Origin: Hyphomonadaceae bacterium UKL13-1
Lineage (GTDB): Bacteria > Pseudomonadota > Alphaproteobacteria > Caulobacterales > Aquidulcibacteraceae
DNA length: 64,000 nt
Direction of reading: 5' to 3'
Assembly (NCBI GenBank): GCA_001602435.1
Contig: CP012156.1
Location: 2,438,001 to 2,502,000 of the forward strand
The translations under genes and the position numbers were made by a program. Below, piece by piece: positions 27,600 through 34,749 of the stretch. Numbering within the stretch: position 1 is the stretch's first letter; every line of letters starts with the position of its first letter. The notes below the pieces were generated by a model, which was not told the origin of the DNA, did no database searches, and saw only the letters and a program-made list of their open reading frames with translations.

Positions 27600-27610
27600 A
27601 CTTATTGATC

Positions 27611-27886
27611 ATGACGAAACGACTTCTCTTTTCTGGCGGGCTGGTTTTAGTCTTCACCCTTTTATACGCGGAGTTGCGTGGCCTAAAAGTTGTGACTTGT
27701 GCGGGTGGTAATGTCCGTGCAGTCGCAATATCCAGTTCACACGAACGCGTATACCTCACAAGGATCGGGTCCATCTTTGTCGGCTTCCCTAATGTTGAAG
27801 GTCAGGCAGTAGTTGTGACTTCGGGCGGCACAGCAGAATTCGGGTATTTCACGCGCGCGGGAATCCAAATTGAACCCTGCTCCTGA
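27611..27886 (+). CDS. small membrane-anchored or secreted hypothetical protein
   Basis: A 91-aa frame that I do not recognise. It opens with a hydrophobic stretch (LLFSGGLVLVFTLLYA) preceded by KR, which may be an uncleaved anchor or a signal peptide, then a beta-rich tail (VYLTRIGSIFVGFPNVEGQAVVV) ending in Cys-Ser. The frame also opens at a TTG two codons earlier. It is flanked on both sides by long repeats and lies in the island. Codon use and lower G+C differ from the housekeeping genes. No clear ribosome-binding site, so expression is uncertain. Confidence 0.45.
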   Translation: MTKRLLFSGGLVLVFTLLYAELRGLKVVTCAGGNVRAVAISSSHERVYLTRIGSIFVGFPNVEGQAVVVTSGGTAEFGYFTRAGIQIEPCS

Positions 27887-27952
27887 TTTTTATAGCGGGG
27901 TCAGGGGTTCGAAGTTTGGTTTTAATGTCCAGTTCGACGTCCGCTATCAACG

Positions 27953-28325
27953 TACTCCACACCCAAAGCAGACCATCTCCTTTCTGCCAAAAGTCGCCAT
28001 TGCGTAGCGGCCCCGCATCGACCCCGACCTATCGCCAATGACGTGGACGTTTTCCGCTTGGGACAGCCTTTGCCACAGGCTATGCCTAGGCAAAGGCAGT
28101 GCTCGAGTTTGGGCGCGCAAGATGGGGTGTCAAGAGGTGCAATCGGCTTCGCCGACGCGCCAAAGGCGCGCCTCTTGACTCCCCTGCTTGCGCAGACAGA
28201 ATTGTCGAACGGCTTCAAGGCAAGCGAAGCGGCGCATTGAATCGTTCCGAATCATTTGGCTGACATCCGACCCAAATCATTTCAGGATTTGCTTGACCAT
28301 GGTGCATTCCATGGATGGAATGCAC
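27953..28325. repeat. long repeat block B ending at the IS110 left junction
   Basis: The first part (about 27953-28065) resembles 30218-30324 (shared phrases CAGACCATC, GCCAAAAGTCGCCAT, CGCCAATG). The second part (28066-28325) is a diverged copy of block A, with its own GTCAAGAGG/CCTCTTGAC hairpin (28129-28179) and a near-perfect 24-base GTGCATTCC palindrome (28302-28325). The IS110 element begins right after that palindrome. Confidence 0.7.
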
Positions 28326-28328
28326 CCT

Positions 28329-28509
28329 TGTTACTTCGATCCATGTCATAAGGAAGTCGGGCGGGACCCTGTATGCACCCTTGGTCCTGCAAGACCGTCG
28401 CGTAGCTGAGGGCCCGCCCGAGCCGTTTCCTGAACGGTTGCCCACCCTGAACAGTTGCTGGGAGCGGTCTACCACCACCGACTCCGCTAACAAGGATAGG
28501 AGTGCTACC
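28329..28509 (+). ncRNA. putative IS110 bridge RNA
   Basis: Non-coding left end that folds as: 5' hairpin (ACTTC 28333-28337/GAAGT 28353-28357); target-binding hairpin (12-bp stem 28358-28370/28409-28420, apical GGTC/GACC) with an internal loop; linker hairpin (CCGTT 28423-28427/AACGG 28433-28437); donor-binding hairpin (CACCCT 28443-28448/AGG-A-GTG 28498-28504, apical 8-bp stem 28461-28468/28477-28485). Target loop: ATGCACCCT (28373-28381) equals the left flank plus core at 28320-28328, and GTAG (28402-28405) complements CTAC at 29482-29485. Donor loop: ACAGTTGCT (28451-28459) equals the right end at 29475-29483, and TAACAAG (28488-28494) complements the left end at 28327-28333. Layout as in IS621; transcription not shown. 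Confidence 0.8.
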
Positions 28510-29463
28510 ATGACAGATACTTATGTCGGTGTCGATGTTTCGCGTGCTTGGATCGATACGTTTTGTCCCCTCACCAACCAACATCAACGCCTAACAATGG
28601 ACCCCGCCATACTCGACACCTTCGCCGCCGGGCTTAGTAGCAAAGGCGTCGTGGTCGTGCTTGAAGCCACAGGCGGATGTGAGCGCGCGTTACTTCACGC
28701 GCTCACCATCCACAAAGTTGGCTATGCGAGGGTCAATCCAAGACAAGCGCGAGAATTCGCGCGCGCAACGGGCCGATTGGCAAAGACCGATGCTGTCGAT
28801 GCCCGCATGCTTGCCGATATGGGCGCGAAGTTTGCCCTCAAAGCCGATGATCCGATTGATCCACAACGGGCAAGATTAGCCGATTTAGTTGCGCGCCGTG
28901 AGGCCTTGATCGGCTATATAACAAAGGAGAAACAGAGACTTGGAACCACGGTTGATCTCTTCATCAAAGACGATATCGCCACCACGCTCACCTTCCTCAA
29001 GACCCGTCTCGCAGCCCTGACTAAGGAAATAGCTGCCCACATCAAATCTGCGACACAACTCGCCAAACTTGATGCAGCCCTCCAAAGTGCTCCTGGCATC
29101 GGCCCTGTTGTCGCCGCCACTTTAGTCGCCGGCCTACCTGAAATCGGGACGACCAACCGCCGAGCTCTCGCCAGCCTTGCAGGTCTCGCACCACACGCTT
29201 GCGACAGCGGCATACGACGCGGCTCTCGCCATATCTGGGGCGGTCGCGCCCAGATCCGACGCGCCCTCTATCTCGCCGCCTTCATCGCAAGTAGCCGCGA
29301 TCCTGTCCTTAAAGAGTTCCGCACCAAACTATCAAACCAACAGCGCCCGTTCAAAGCCATTATCATCGCGGTCGCCAGAAAACTCCTGACACACCTCAAC
29401 GCCATGATCCGCTCAGGACAGCCTTGGAGCAATCAAATCAACACTGAATTGACACCCGCATGA
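28510..29463 (+). CDS. IS110-family transposase (bridge recombinase)
   Basis: A 317-aa recombinase with an N-terminal RuvC-like DEDD domain (Asp9 in VGVDVSRAW, Glu52 in VLEATGG, Asp94 and Asp97 in KTDAVDARML), a coiled middle part (about 125-190), and a C-terminal transposase_20 domain with SAPGIGPVVAATLVA and the serine motif ACDSGIRRGSRHIWGGR (Ser233 is the likely catalytic serine). All expected residues are intact, so it may be active. The ATG at 28510 is chosen over the longer frame to 28315 because AGGAG sits seven bases upstream and the RuvC fold begins at once; that ribosome-binding site lies in the basal stem of the donor hairpin. Confidence 0.93.
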   Translation: MTDTYVGVDVSRAWIDTFCPLTNQHQRLTMDPAILDTFAAGLSSKGVVVVLEATGGCERALLHALTIHKVGYARVNPRQAREFARATGRLAKTDAVDARMLADMGAKFALKADDPIDPQRARLADLVARREALIGYITKEKQRLGTTVDLFIKDDIATTLTFLKTRLAALTKEIAAHIKSATQLAKLDAALQSAPGIGPVVAATLVAGLPEIGTTNRRALASLAGLAPHACDSGIRRGSRHIWGGRAQIRRALYLAAFIASSRDPVLKEFRTKLSNQQRPFKAIIIAVARKLLTHLNAMIRSGQPWSNQINTELTPA

Positions 29464-29483
29464 CCTCGGTCAAGACAGTTGCT

Positions 29484-29501
29484 ACCGCGCGAAGCGCATT
29501 T
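29484..29501. repeat. right half of the REP-like doublet split by IS110
   Basis: ACCGCGCGAAGCGCATTT, immediately after the right CT core, is the second half of the doublet whose palindromic first half is at 28302-28325. Confidence 0.7.
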
Positions 29502-29538
29502 CTGCTTTGGCTTAGGCTCATCATTGCAGGTCTCACGA

Positions 29539-29599
29539 ATTGCTTGACCTTGGTGAATTCCATTGATGGAGTGCATCATTCGGCGCGAAACGCATTGCT
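29539..29599. repeat. REP-like doublet (copy 6)
   Basis: TTGCTTGACCTTGG, then a decayed palindrome (GTGAATTCC...GGAGTGCAT, 29553-29576), then CGGCGCGAAACGCATT. It is a diverged intact doublet just downstream of the IS110 insertion. Confidence 0.65.
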
Positions 29600-29683
29600 G
29601 TATATCAAGCGAGATGAGGTCGCGAAAATGAAATGGAAATAACGTGGCATGTTGCCGAAGTAATACTGACAAGGAGAAGCATT

Positions 29684-30007
29684 ATGCCGTTAGAATTATC
29701 TAGACCTCCGCAAGCCGATAATGATGAAAAGTCTGTTGAGATGGCTCGAGTATGGATTGCTCAGCACGGCGTGCATTGTACCTTGAAAATTGGAATGTAC
29801 GCTGGAAACAGGAATGTGGATGAGCGGAGAGCGTGGGGAATTATTCTAGCTGATCTTGCAAGGCATGTTTCGAATGGTCTTTGCAAGGAGTTTACATCTG
29901 AAACTAAAGAAGCCAATTTGGCTGCAGTTGTGGATGCATTCTACAATGAACTAGGTTTTCCTACGTCCTCAATGGAAGGTGAATTCATTTCGAAGGATCT
30001 GTCCTAA
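29684..30007 (+). CDS. DUF5076-like small protein
   Basis: A 107-aa cytoplasmic protein that resembles the DUF5076 family, whose function is unknown. The recognisable core is VEMARVWIAQHGVHCTLKIG, followed by DERRAWGIILADLARHVSNGL. The ATG at 29684 has AAGGAG eight bases upstream; the frame continues to 29633 without a better start. It is A/T-rich relative to the flanking housekeeping genes and lies between the IS110 element and further repeats. It could be an old resident of the locus rather than cargo, since it is outside the IS ends. Confidence 0.6.
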   Translation: MPLELSRPPQADNDEKSVEMARVWIAQHGVHCTLKIGMYAGNRNVDERRAWGIILADLARHVSNGLCKEFTSETKEANLAAVVDAFYNELGFPTSSMEGEFISKDLS

Positions 30008-30111
30008 TGAAATCAGCTTCTCATGTTGCTAAGTCGCGGTCTGAAATCAGTTTGGAGTGCGACCTTGTTTTCCATTGACCGAGTTCTTCTGATTATTCAG
30101 GCAGCTTAGCC

Positions 30112-30155
30112 ATGCGCTTCGCGCCGTATGGTGCGTTCCGCAAGGAATACACCAT
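30112..30155. repeat. REP-like doublet (copy 7, inverted)
   Basis: ATGCGCTTCGCGCCG followed by ATGGTGCGTTCCGCAAGGAA and ACACCAT; same order as copy 2. Confidence 0.6.
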
Positions 30156-30217
30156 CTCTAGAGCCGCTGGCGACGGCCAAATTTGCTTTGGACCGCCTTC
30201 TAACGGCAGCTTTCCCC

Positions 30218-30403
30218 ATCCACTCCCCCCAAACCAGACCATCCGCTTTCGGCCAAAAGTCGCCATCTCGTGACCGTCAGCATTGAACCTAACCGCCAAT
30301 GGCGCAGGCCTTTCTCACTTCGACAGCCCCTGCCCCAGCCTCTGCCCACGCAAAGGCCGTGCTCAAACTAAAGCGCGCAAAATCGGATGGGATTGGCCTT
30401 AAG
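30218..30403. repeat. long repeat block C (partial)
   Basis: Diverged counterpart of 27953-28110: AAACCAGACCATC, GCCAAAAGTCGCCAT, CGCCAATGGCG and GCAAAGGCCGTGCTC occur in the same order. It lacks the GTCAAGAGG hairpin and instead runs into the nested inverted repeat. Confidence 0.55.
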
Positions 30404-30467
30404 GGATCGCGCAACACGAGTTGCGCTTTTGCCCGCGTAAAGATGCGCAACTCGTGTTGCGCGATCC
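30404..30467. repeat. perfect 23-bp inverted repeat with nested hairpins
   Basis: Arms 30404-30426 and 30445-30467 are exact reverse complements, separated by 18 bases. Each arm contains its own small hairpin, GCGCAAC-ACGA-GTTGCGC and GCGCAAC-TCGT-GTTGCGC, so the element can form one long stem or two short ones. Same plan as 20417-20480. Confidence 0.8.
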
Positions 30468-30508
30468 TTTCAATTCGTGACGGAACAGACCCGACCGCGC
30501 GAGGCGCA

Positions 30509-31108
30509 CTAGACCTTCAACAGGCCTTCATGAAACTCATTGGCGAGAATGGCATAAAGGACATGGTCTTTCCATTCGCCATTAATCTTCAGATATTGTC
30601 GGGCCAAGCCCTCTTCTTGGAAGCCAATGCTTTCCAAGAGCCCGCGTGAGCGGAAATTGGTGGGGACGCAGGCCGCCTGCACGCGGTGTAGACCGAGCGG
30701 TCCAAAGGCGTAAGCGACAACAGCGCGGACTGCCGCGCGGGTAAAGCCTTGGCGGGCAAAGGGTTGGCCGACCCAATAGCCAATTGTGCAATCTTGCGCG
30801 ACGCCACGGCGGATGTTGGAGATATTCACCCCGCCGACCAAAGCATCATCGCTGGTCCGAAACACCAAGAAGGGCGATGCCAGCCCCAGCTTCACATCAT
30901 GCCGCCAGCCTTGCAGGCGCCACAAATAGCAAGCGCGCGACAATTCATCGAACCGCCATTCAGGCTCCCACGGCACGAGCCAAGTTTCACTCGCCGCCCG
31001 CAAATCTGCCCAAGCCTGATAATCGCCCTTTTGCGCTTCACGCAAATAGACGCCCTCACCTTCGAGGCGCAGCTTGCTTTCAGTTGGATTGACCAGATTG
31101 AGAAACAC
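30509..31108 (-). CDS. RimJ/RimL-type GNAT N-acetyltransferase
   Basis: A 199-aa GNAT acetyltransferase of the ribosomal-protein-alanine acetyltransferase kind (RimJ-like). The acetyl-CoA site is in YWVGQPFARQGFTRAAVRAVV, followed by LHRVQAACVPTNFRSRGLLESIGFQEEG, which is typical of RimJ/RimL. The N-terminus (VYLREAQKGDYQAWADLRAAS) matches the family. Whether it acts on a ribosomal protein cannot be told. Last gene of the thrC-M16-rimJ unit, with 24 bases after the protease gene. Confidence 0.88.
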   Translation of the reverse strand: MFLNLVNPTESKLRLEGEGVYLREAQKGDYQAWADLRAASETWLVPWEPEWRFDELSRACYLWRLQGWRHDVKLGLASPFLVFRTSDDALVGGVNISNIRRGVAQDCTIGYWVGQPFARQGFTRAAVRAVVAYAFGPLGLHRVQAACVPTNFRSRGLLESIGFQEEGLARQYLKINGEWKDHVLYAILANEFHEGLLKV

Positions 31109-31132
31109 CCAGTTTCGGTCCTTTTGAGCGGT

Positions 31133-32407
31133 TTAAGCGAAGTTTGCCGTGAAAAGGGGTGCGGCGGCAAGCCCTGCTGCTGGCCCAATCGCTGCTGCGG
31201 CGGCAAAACCTTGTTCGGCAGCAGCAATTGCATCCCGCGCGGCCTGTTGGACGGCATTTGCTTCCACACGCCGAACCCGAGCGGACACGTCGGCCAAGGG
31301 CAGAGGACGGCCATAGAGCAAGGTCTGGCTGACGGCGGCTTCACAGCGTGCGGCGGGGCTTTCTGCGGCCATCATCATGCTGGCTTCGAGAATGCGAACC
31401 GCGCGTTTGAGTTCGAGGGGCGTTGGGCCATGCTCGGCCATTTGTACCAAATGGTCGGCGGTGCGGCGTGCGACGTCGGCGGCGTCAGCGGGTCCGCAGC
31501 CGACAGATACGCAAATGCGGCCTGCATCCTCATAGAGGTCGCAGAAGGCCTCTACGGAATAGACGAGGCCGCGCGTCTCGCGCAGGTCTTGGAACAGACG
31601 CGATGCCATGCCGCCGCCCAAAATCTCGCACATGACACGCGCCGCGATTGCCTCATCGCTGCCCAAACGCGGGCCGGGCAAAGAGAAAGTCAGATGGACT
31701 TGTTCGGCGTCGCGTACTTCGCTTAATGCCCGGCCACCGACTTTGGCCGGCACGGAGGGCGCAGCCTCAAACGGGGCAAGACCACCAAAGGCACGCTCAA
31801 CTTGGTCTTCGATCTCGGCCTCATCCAAGGCACCCGAGACAGCGACAAGCATGCTGGATGGGGCATAGGTGCGGCTGCGGAAGGCATTGATGGCGTCTTG
31901 ATCAATGGCGGCAAGGCTGGCCTCATCGCCCAAAATCGGGCGGCCTAAGGCGTGATCTGGAAAGGCTGCAAATTGGTGCAAAACCCCGCAGCGGTCCTCT
32001 GGATCGTCAAAGGCTTCACCGATCTCCTGCAGCACGACGCCTTTTTCAAGCGCCAGATCTTCTGGCCGCAAATGGGGCTTTAAGACGAGGTCTGCCGTCA
32101 AGCCCAGCGCAAACGACGCATCCTCGGCGAGGCAACGCGCGAAAAAGCCCGTGCGCTCATAGCCGGTTGCGGCATTGAGATAGATGCCGCGTCCTTCGGC
32201 CTCTTCGGCCAAGCTGCGCGCATCGCGACCACCGGCACCCTTAAAGACCAGATGCTCCAGCAAATGGGCGATGCCATTTTCGCGCGAGGTCTCAGCCCGC
32301 GTGCCAGCCTTCACCCAAACACCCACACAAGTGCTGGCCAGACCCGGGATCGGGTCCATCAGCACGCGCACACCATTGGAGAGGGTCTTTAAGGTCGCAG
32401 CGCTCAT
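31133..32407 (-). CDS. M16 family zinc peptidase
   Basis: A 424-aa processing-peptidase-like protease. The inverted zinc motif HxxEH is at residues 48-52 (HLLEHLVFKG), with the third ligand expected in EEAEGRGIYLNAATGYERT. The C-terminal half is the inactive M16 homologous domain (GGGMASRLFQDLRETRGLVYSV). The ATG at 32407 overlaps the thrC stop by four bases (ATGA), which decides the start against the longer frame to 32506. The thrC-M16 order is widespread in alphaproteobacteria; the substrate is not known. Confidence 0.92.
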   Translation of the reverse strand: MSAATLKTLSNGVRVLMDPIPGLASTCVGVWVKAGTRAETSRENGIAHLLEHLVFKGAGGRDARSLAEEAEGRGIYLNAATGYERTGFFARCLAEDASFALGLTADLVLKPHLRPEDLALEKGVVLQEIGEAFDDPEDRCGVLHQFAAFPDHALGRPILGDEASLAAIDQDAINAFRSRTYAPSSMLVAVSGALDEAEIEDQVERAFGGLAPFEAAPSVPAKVGGRALSEVRDAEQVHLTFSLPGPRLGSDEAIAARVMCEILGGGMASRLFQDLRETRGLVYSVEAFCDLYEDAGRICVSVGCGPADAADVARRTADHLVQMAEHGPTPLELKRAVRILEASMMMAAESPAARCEAAVSQTLLYGRPLPLADVSARVRRVEANAVQQAARDAIAAAEQGFAAAAAIGPAAGLAAAPLFTANFA

Positions 32408-33804
32408 GCCGGGGTGCCGATATGGGCGCGAATATAGGCTTTGACGGCGGCCACATCGGCCGGCAGCTCCACCATCACTTCTTTCCGGTCGAGAAGATCG
32501 GCGCAATGGCGGGGCAGGTCTGGGGCTTGGCCTAAGATGGATTCAACCGTCTCTGGGAACTTCGCAGGGTGGGCGGTCGCCAGCAAGACGCGTGCGCCCG
32601 TGATCTCATCCTCACCAAAGCGCGCCCGCCAGCCCACGGCTGTATGCGGGCACAAGACTTCGCCTGTCTGCTCATAACAATCGGCCAAGGCCCAACGGGT
32701 TTCTTGGTCGTCCACGCCAAAGGCGTCAAAATGCTGTTTCAGCATGGCAAGGGCGGGTGCGGGAATGTCGAATGAACCACTTTGGGCAAAGCCGTCATAG
32801 AGCTTTTTCAGAACCGCGGCATCGCGACCCAGCGCTTCAAAGACGATGCGCTCAAAATTGCTGGCCACACTAATATCCATGGCGGGGCTTAAGGTCGCGA
32901 GGCTGGCCGTGGACTTGGCATAGGTGCCGGTCTCGAATGCTTTGGCGATGCCGTCATTCGCATTGGTGGCGATCATGATCCGGCCGATGGGCGCGCCAAT
33001 CATCTTGGCAACATAGCCTGCCAAAGCATCGCCGAAATTGCCGGAGGGAACGGTGAAATTGACTGGACCAGCCGCACTCAACGCCGCAGAGGCTACGACA
33101 TAATAGACCGATTGCGCCATGATGCGGGCCCAATTGATCGAGTTCACGGGCGACAACGCCACTTCTTTCGCAAACGCCTTATCCGCAAACATGGATTTGA
33201 CGAGGGCTTGGGCCGTATCGAAATCGCCATCAATATTCAGGGCATGGACATTGTCGCCGCCCGACGCCGTCATAAAGCGGCGCTGAACATCGGAGACGCG
33301 GCCCTTTGGCATCAGGACAAACAAGTCCACCCGGTCGGTCTCTTTCAAGGCCTCCACGGCTGCCCCGCCTGTATCGCCAGACGTCGCGCACACAATGGCT
33401 AAGCGCGCATCACGGCGTTCCAGCGCAAGGCTATAAAGCCCAGCCAAAAGCTGCATCGCAATGTCCTTGAAGGCAAGCGACGGCCCGTGGAACAATTCCA
33501 AAATATAGTCGCCTGGCCCCACTTGCTGCACGGGGGTCACGCCCGGATTGGCCCATTGGCCACCATAGGCTTCTTCGGTCAGGCCAATGGCCTCTTTCAT
33601 GGTGAGGTCTTGGCCCGCAAAGAGCGACAAGATCGCTGCGGCGGTATCGGCATAGGGCGCGGTTGCGGCGGCGCGAATTTGCTCCGCACTCAAGTGTGGC
33701 CAGCTTTCTGGCACATAGAGGCCACCATCTGGCGCAAGGCCGGTCAGAAGCGCGTCAAAGAAAGAAACCGAAGGAGACCCGCCACGGGTCGAAATATAGC
33801 GCAT
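32404..33804 (-). CDS. thrC: threonine synthase
   Basis: Converts O-phosphohomoserine to threonine with PLP, the last step of threonine synthesis. The 466-aa sequence begins MRYISTRGGSPSVSFFDALLTGLAPDGGLY, has the PLP lysine in GPSLAFKDIAMQLL, and the CATSGDTGGAAVEA phosphate-binding loop, followed by VPSGNFGDALAGYVAKMIG. Length matches the proteobacterial ThrC. Cytoplasmic. It sits directly downstream of surf1, and is translationally coupled to the M16 gene. Confidence 0.95.
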   Translation of the reverse strand: MRYISTRGGSPSVSFFDALLTGLAPDGGLYVPESWPHLSAEQIRAAATAPYADTAAAILSLFAGQDLTMKEAIGLTEEAYGGQWANPGVTPVQQVGPGDYILELFHGPSLAFKDIAMQLLAGLYSLALERRDARLAIVCATSGDTGGAAVEALKETDRVDLFVLMPKGRVSDVQRRFMTASGGDNVHALNIDGDFDTAQALVKSMFADKAFAKEVALSPVNSINWARIMAQSVYYVVASAALSAAGPVNFTVPSGNFGDALAGYVAKMIGAPIGRIMIATNANDGIAKAFETGTYAKSTASLATLSPAMDISVASNFERIVFEALGRDAAVLKKLYDGFAQSGSFDIPAPALAMLKQHFDAFGVDDQETRWALADCYEQTGEVLCPHTAVGWRARFGEDEITGARVLLATAHPAKFPETVESILGQAPDLPRHCADLLDRKEVMVELPADVAAVKAYIRAHIGTPA

Positions 33805-33828
33805 GATTTTGCTTTATCGTGTTGAAGT

Positions 33829-34749
33829 TTAGGATGGGGAGCGTCCAAAACGCAGACGGCCAGTACGCAGATGCAGCCCCGTATAGACCCCGATGAGCGC
33901 GAAGCCAAACCCCCACCATGTTAAGGCATAACCTAAGTGCCGTTCCGGCGGGATCTGATTGGCCCCTTTGCTGTCTGCCCAAGGATTGATTTGCGTTTGA
34001 CCGGTCGCCAAAGGGTCGACCAGATTGAGGGCAACATAATAGGCGGGCGAGCCGCCAGTGAGCTTGAGAGAGGCCCCCATCGCGGGCAAATCCGGCCAAT
34101 ACCAATCTTGCTGGATCGGATCATTGTCAGGTGTAAAGCTATTGGCCTTCGCGCCCTTGCGCAGCACGCCACGGTAGCTGATCTGCCCAGACAAGACGGG
34201 CACTTTATCGCCATCGATTTCAGCGACAAAGCCGCGATCAACAAAGATCCAGCCATCTTCCAAAACAACTGGGGTAAAGATGCGATAGCCACTTATGCCA
34301 TCGCGGAGCGCGCGCACTTTGACGCTGCGTGGGTCGATCAAACCAGTCAGCTCAACTGGGCGATATTCAGGCTGCGGCGATTGTAGCCCAGCAGCAACCG
34401 AGACAGGCGCCGTGGCTGCGATGACGGCAGGCGCGCGCGACTTCTCGACAAATTTGGTCCACTGCCAGTCACCCAGCATGTAGAGAATACCCAAGCATAG
34501 GATCGACAAGATGGTCAAAACCGGCATGGGGCGAAAGCTGGCTTTAGACTCTGTGGCCGCCTTGGCTTCGGGAAGTTCGGCGAGCGCCTCAACCGGCGTC
34601 GGTTCCGGGTCGTGCTGTGCCGCAGGTGGCATCATTGCAGGCTGAGCCTTGGCGGGGGCAGGCGCCGGGCTTCCGCTAGCTTTGCCGCGTACTTTCAAGC
34701 CGGAAGGAACCCAGCCTTCAGGGGTTTCAACCAAGGGAGGCTTAGTCAT
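33829..34749 (-). CDS. SURF1 family cytochrome oxidase assembly factor
   Basis: An inner-membrane protein that helps insert haem a into subunit I of aa3 oxidase. After an unusual Ala/Pro/Glu-rich cytoplasmic N-terminal segment of about 75 residues come TM1 (MPVLTILSILCLGILYMLG), the landmark GDWQWTKFVEKS, the periplasmic domain (EYRPVELTGLIDPRSVKVRA, FVDRGFV) and TM2 near the C-terminus (YALTWWGFGFALIGVY). The ATG at 34749 overlaps the DUF983 stop by eight bases and is preferred to the longer frame. The N-terminal extension is longer than in most SURF1 proteins. Confidence 0.9.
   Translation of the reverse strand: MTKPPLVETPEGWVPSGLKVRGKASGSPAPAPAKAQPAMMPPAAQHDPEPTPVEALAELPEAKAATESKASFRPMPVLTILSILCLGILYMLGDWQWTKFVEKSRAPAVIAATAPVSVAAGLQSPQPEYRPVELTGLIDPRSVKVRALRDGISGYRIFTPVVLEDGWIFVDRGFVAEIDGDKVPVLSGQISYRGVLRKGAKANSFTPDNDPIQQDWYWPDLPAMGASLKLTGGSPAYYVALNLVDPLATGQTQINPWADSKGANQIPPERHLGYALTWWGFGFALIGVYTGLHLRTGRLRFGRSPS

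Larger units (their letters stand above)
27062..27610. other. gene-free repeat region left of the island gene
   Basis: Roughly 550 bases holding REP-like copies 2-4 and one copy of a longer repeat block; no protein-like frame. It is the left part of the repeat-rich accessory island. Confidence 0.6.
28327..29483 (+). mobile_element. IS110-family insertion sequence, apparently complete
   Basis: One transposase gene with a long 5' non-coding end (28329-28509) and a very short 3' end (18 bases after the stop before the core). Both junctions carry a CT dinucleotide: GCACC-CT-TGTTAC on the left (CT at 28327-28328) and ACAGTTG-CT-ACCGCG on the right (CT at 29482-29483). Removing the 1155 bases from one core to the other rebuilds GGAATGCACC-CT-ACCGCGCGAAGCGCAT, matching the intact doublet at 27565-27592 almost base for base. 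No inverted terminal repeats or target duplication, as expected for IS110. Ends are inferred from this comparison. Confidence 0.85.
30008..30508. other. gene-free repeat spacer
   Basis: Contains a REP-like doublet (30112-30155), a partial copy of the long repeat (30218-30403), the nested inverted repeat (30404-30467) and a stray GCGC half (30492-30511). No protein-like frame was found. Confidence 0.6.

Noticed and set aside
27904..27916. Another GGGGTTCGAAG stretch that resembles a tRNA T-arm
   Set aside because: No matching downstream stem or cloverleaf.
28315..28509. N-terminal extension of the IS110 transposase frame
   Set aside because: The stretch is non-coding left end with the guide hairpins; the RuvC domain starts at 28510 behind a good ribosome-binding site.
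26617..30511. Regularly recurring palindromes considered as a CRISPR array
   Set aside because: Spacing is irregular, orientation is mixed, the repeats are diverged, and there are no cas genes.
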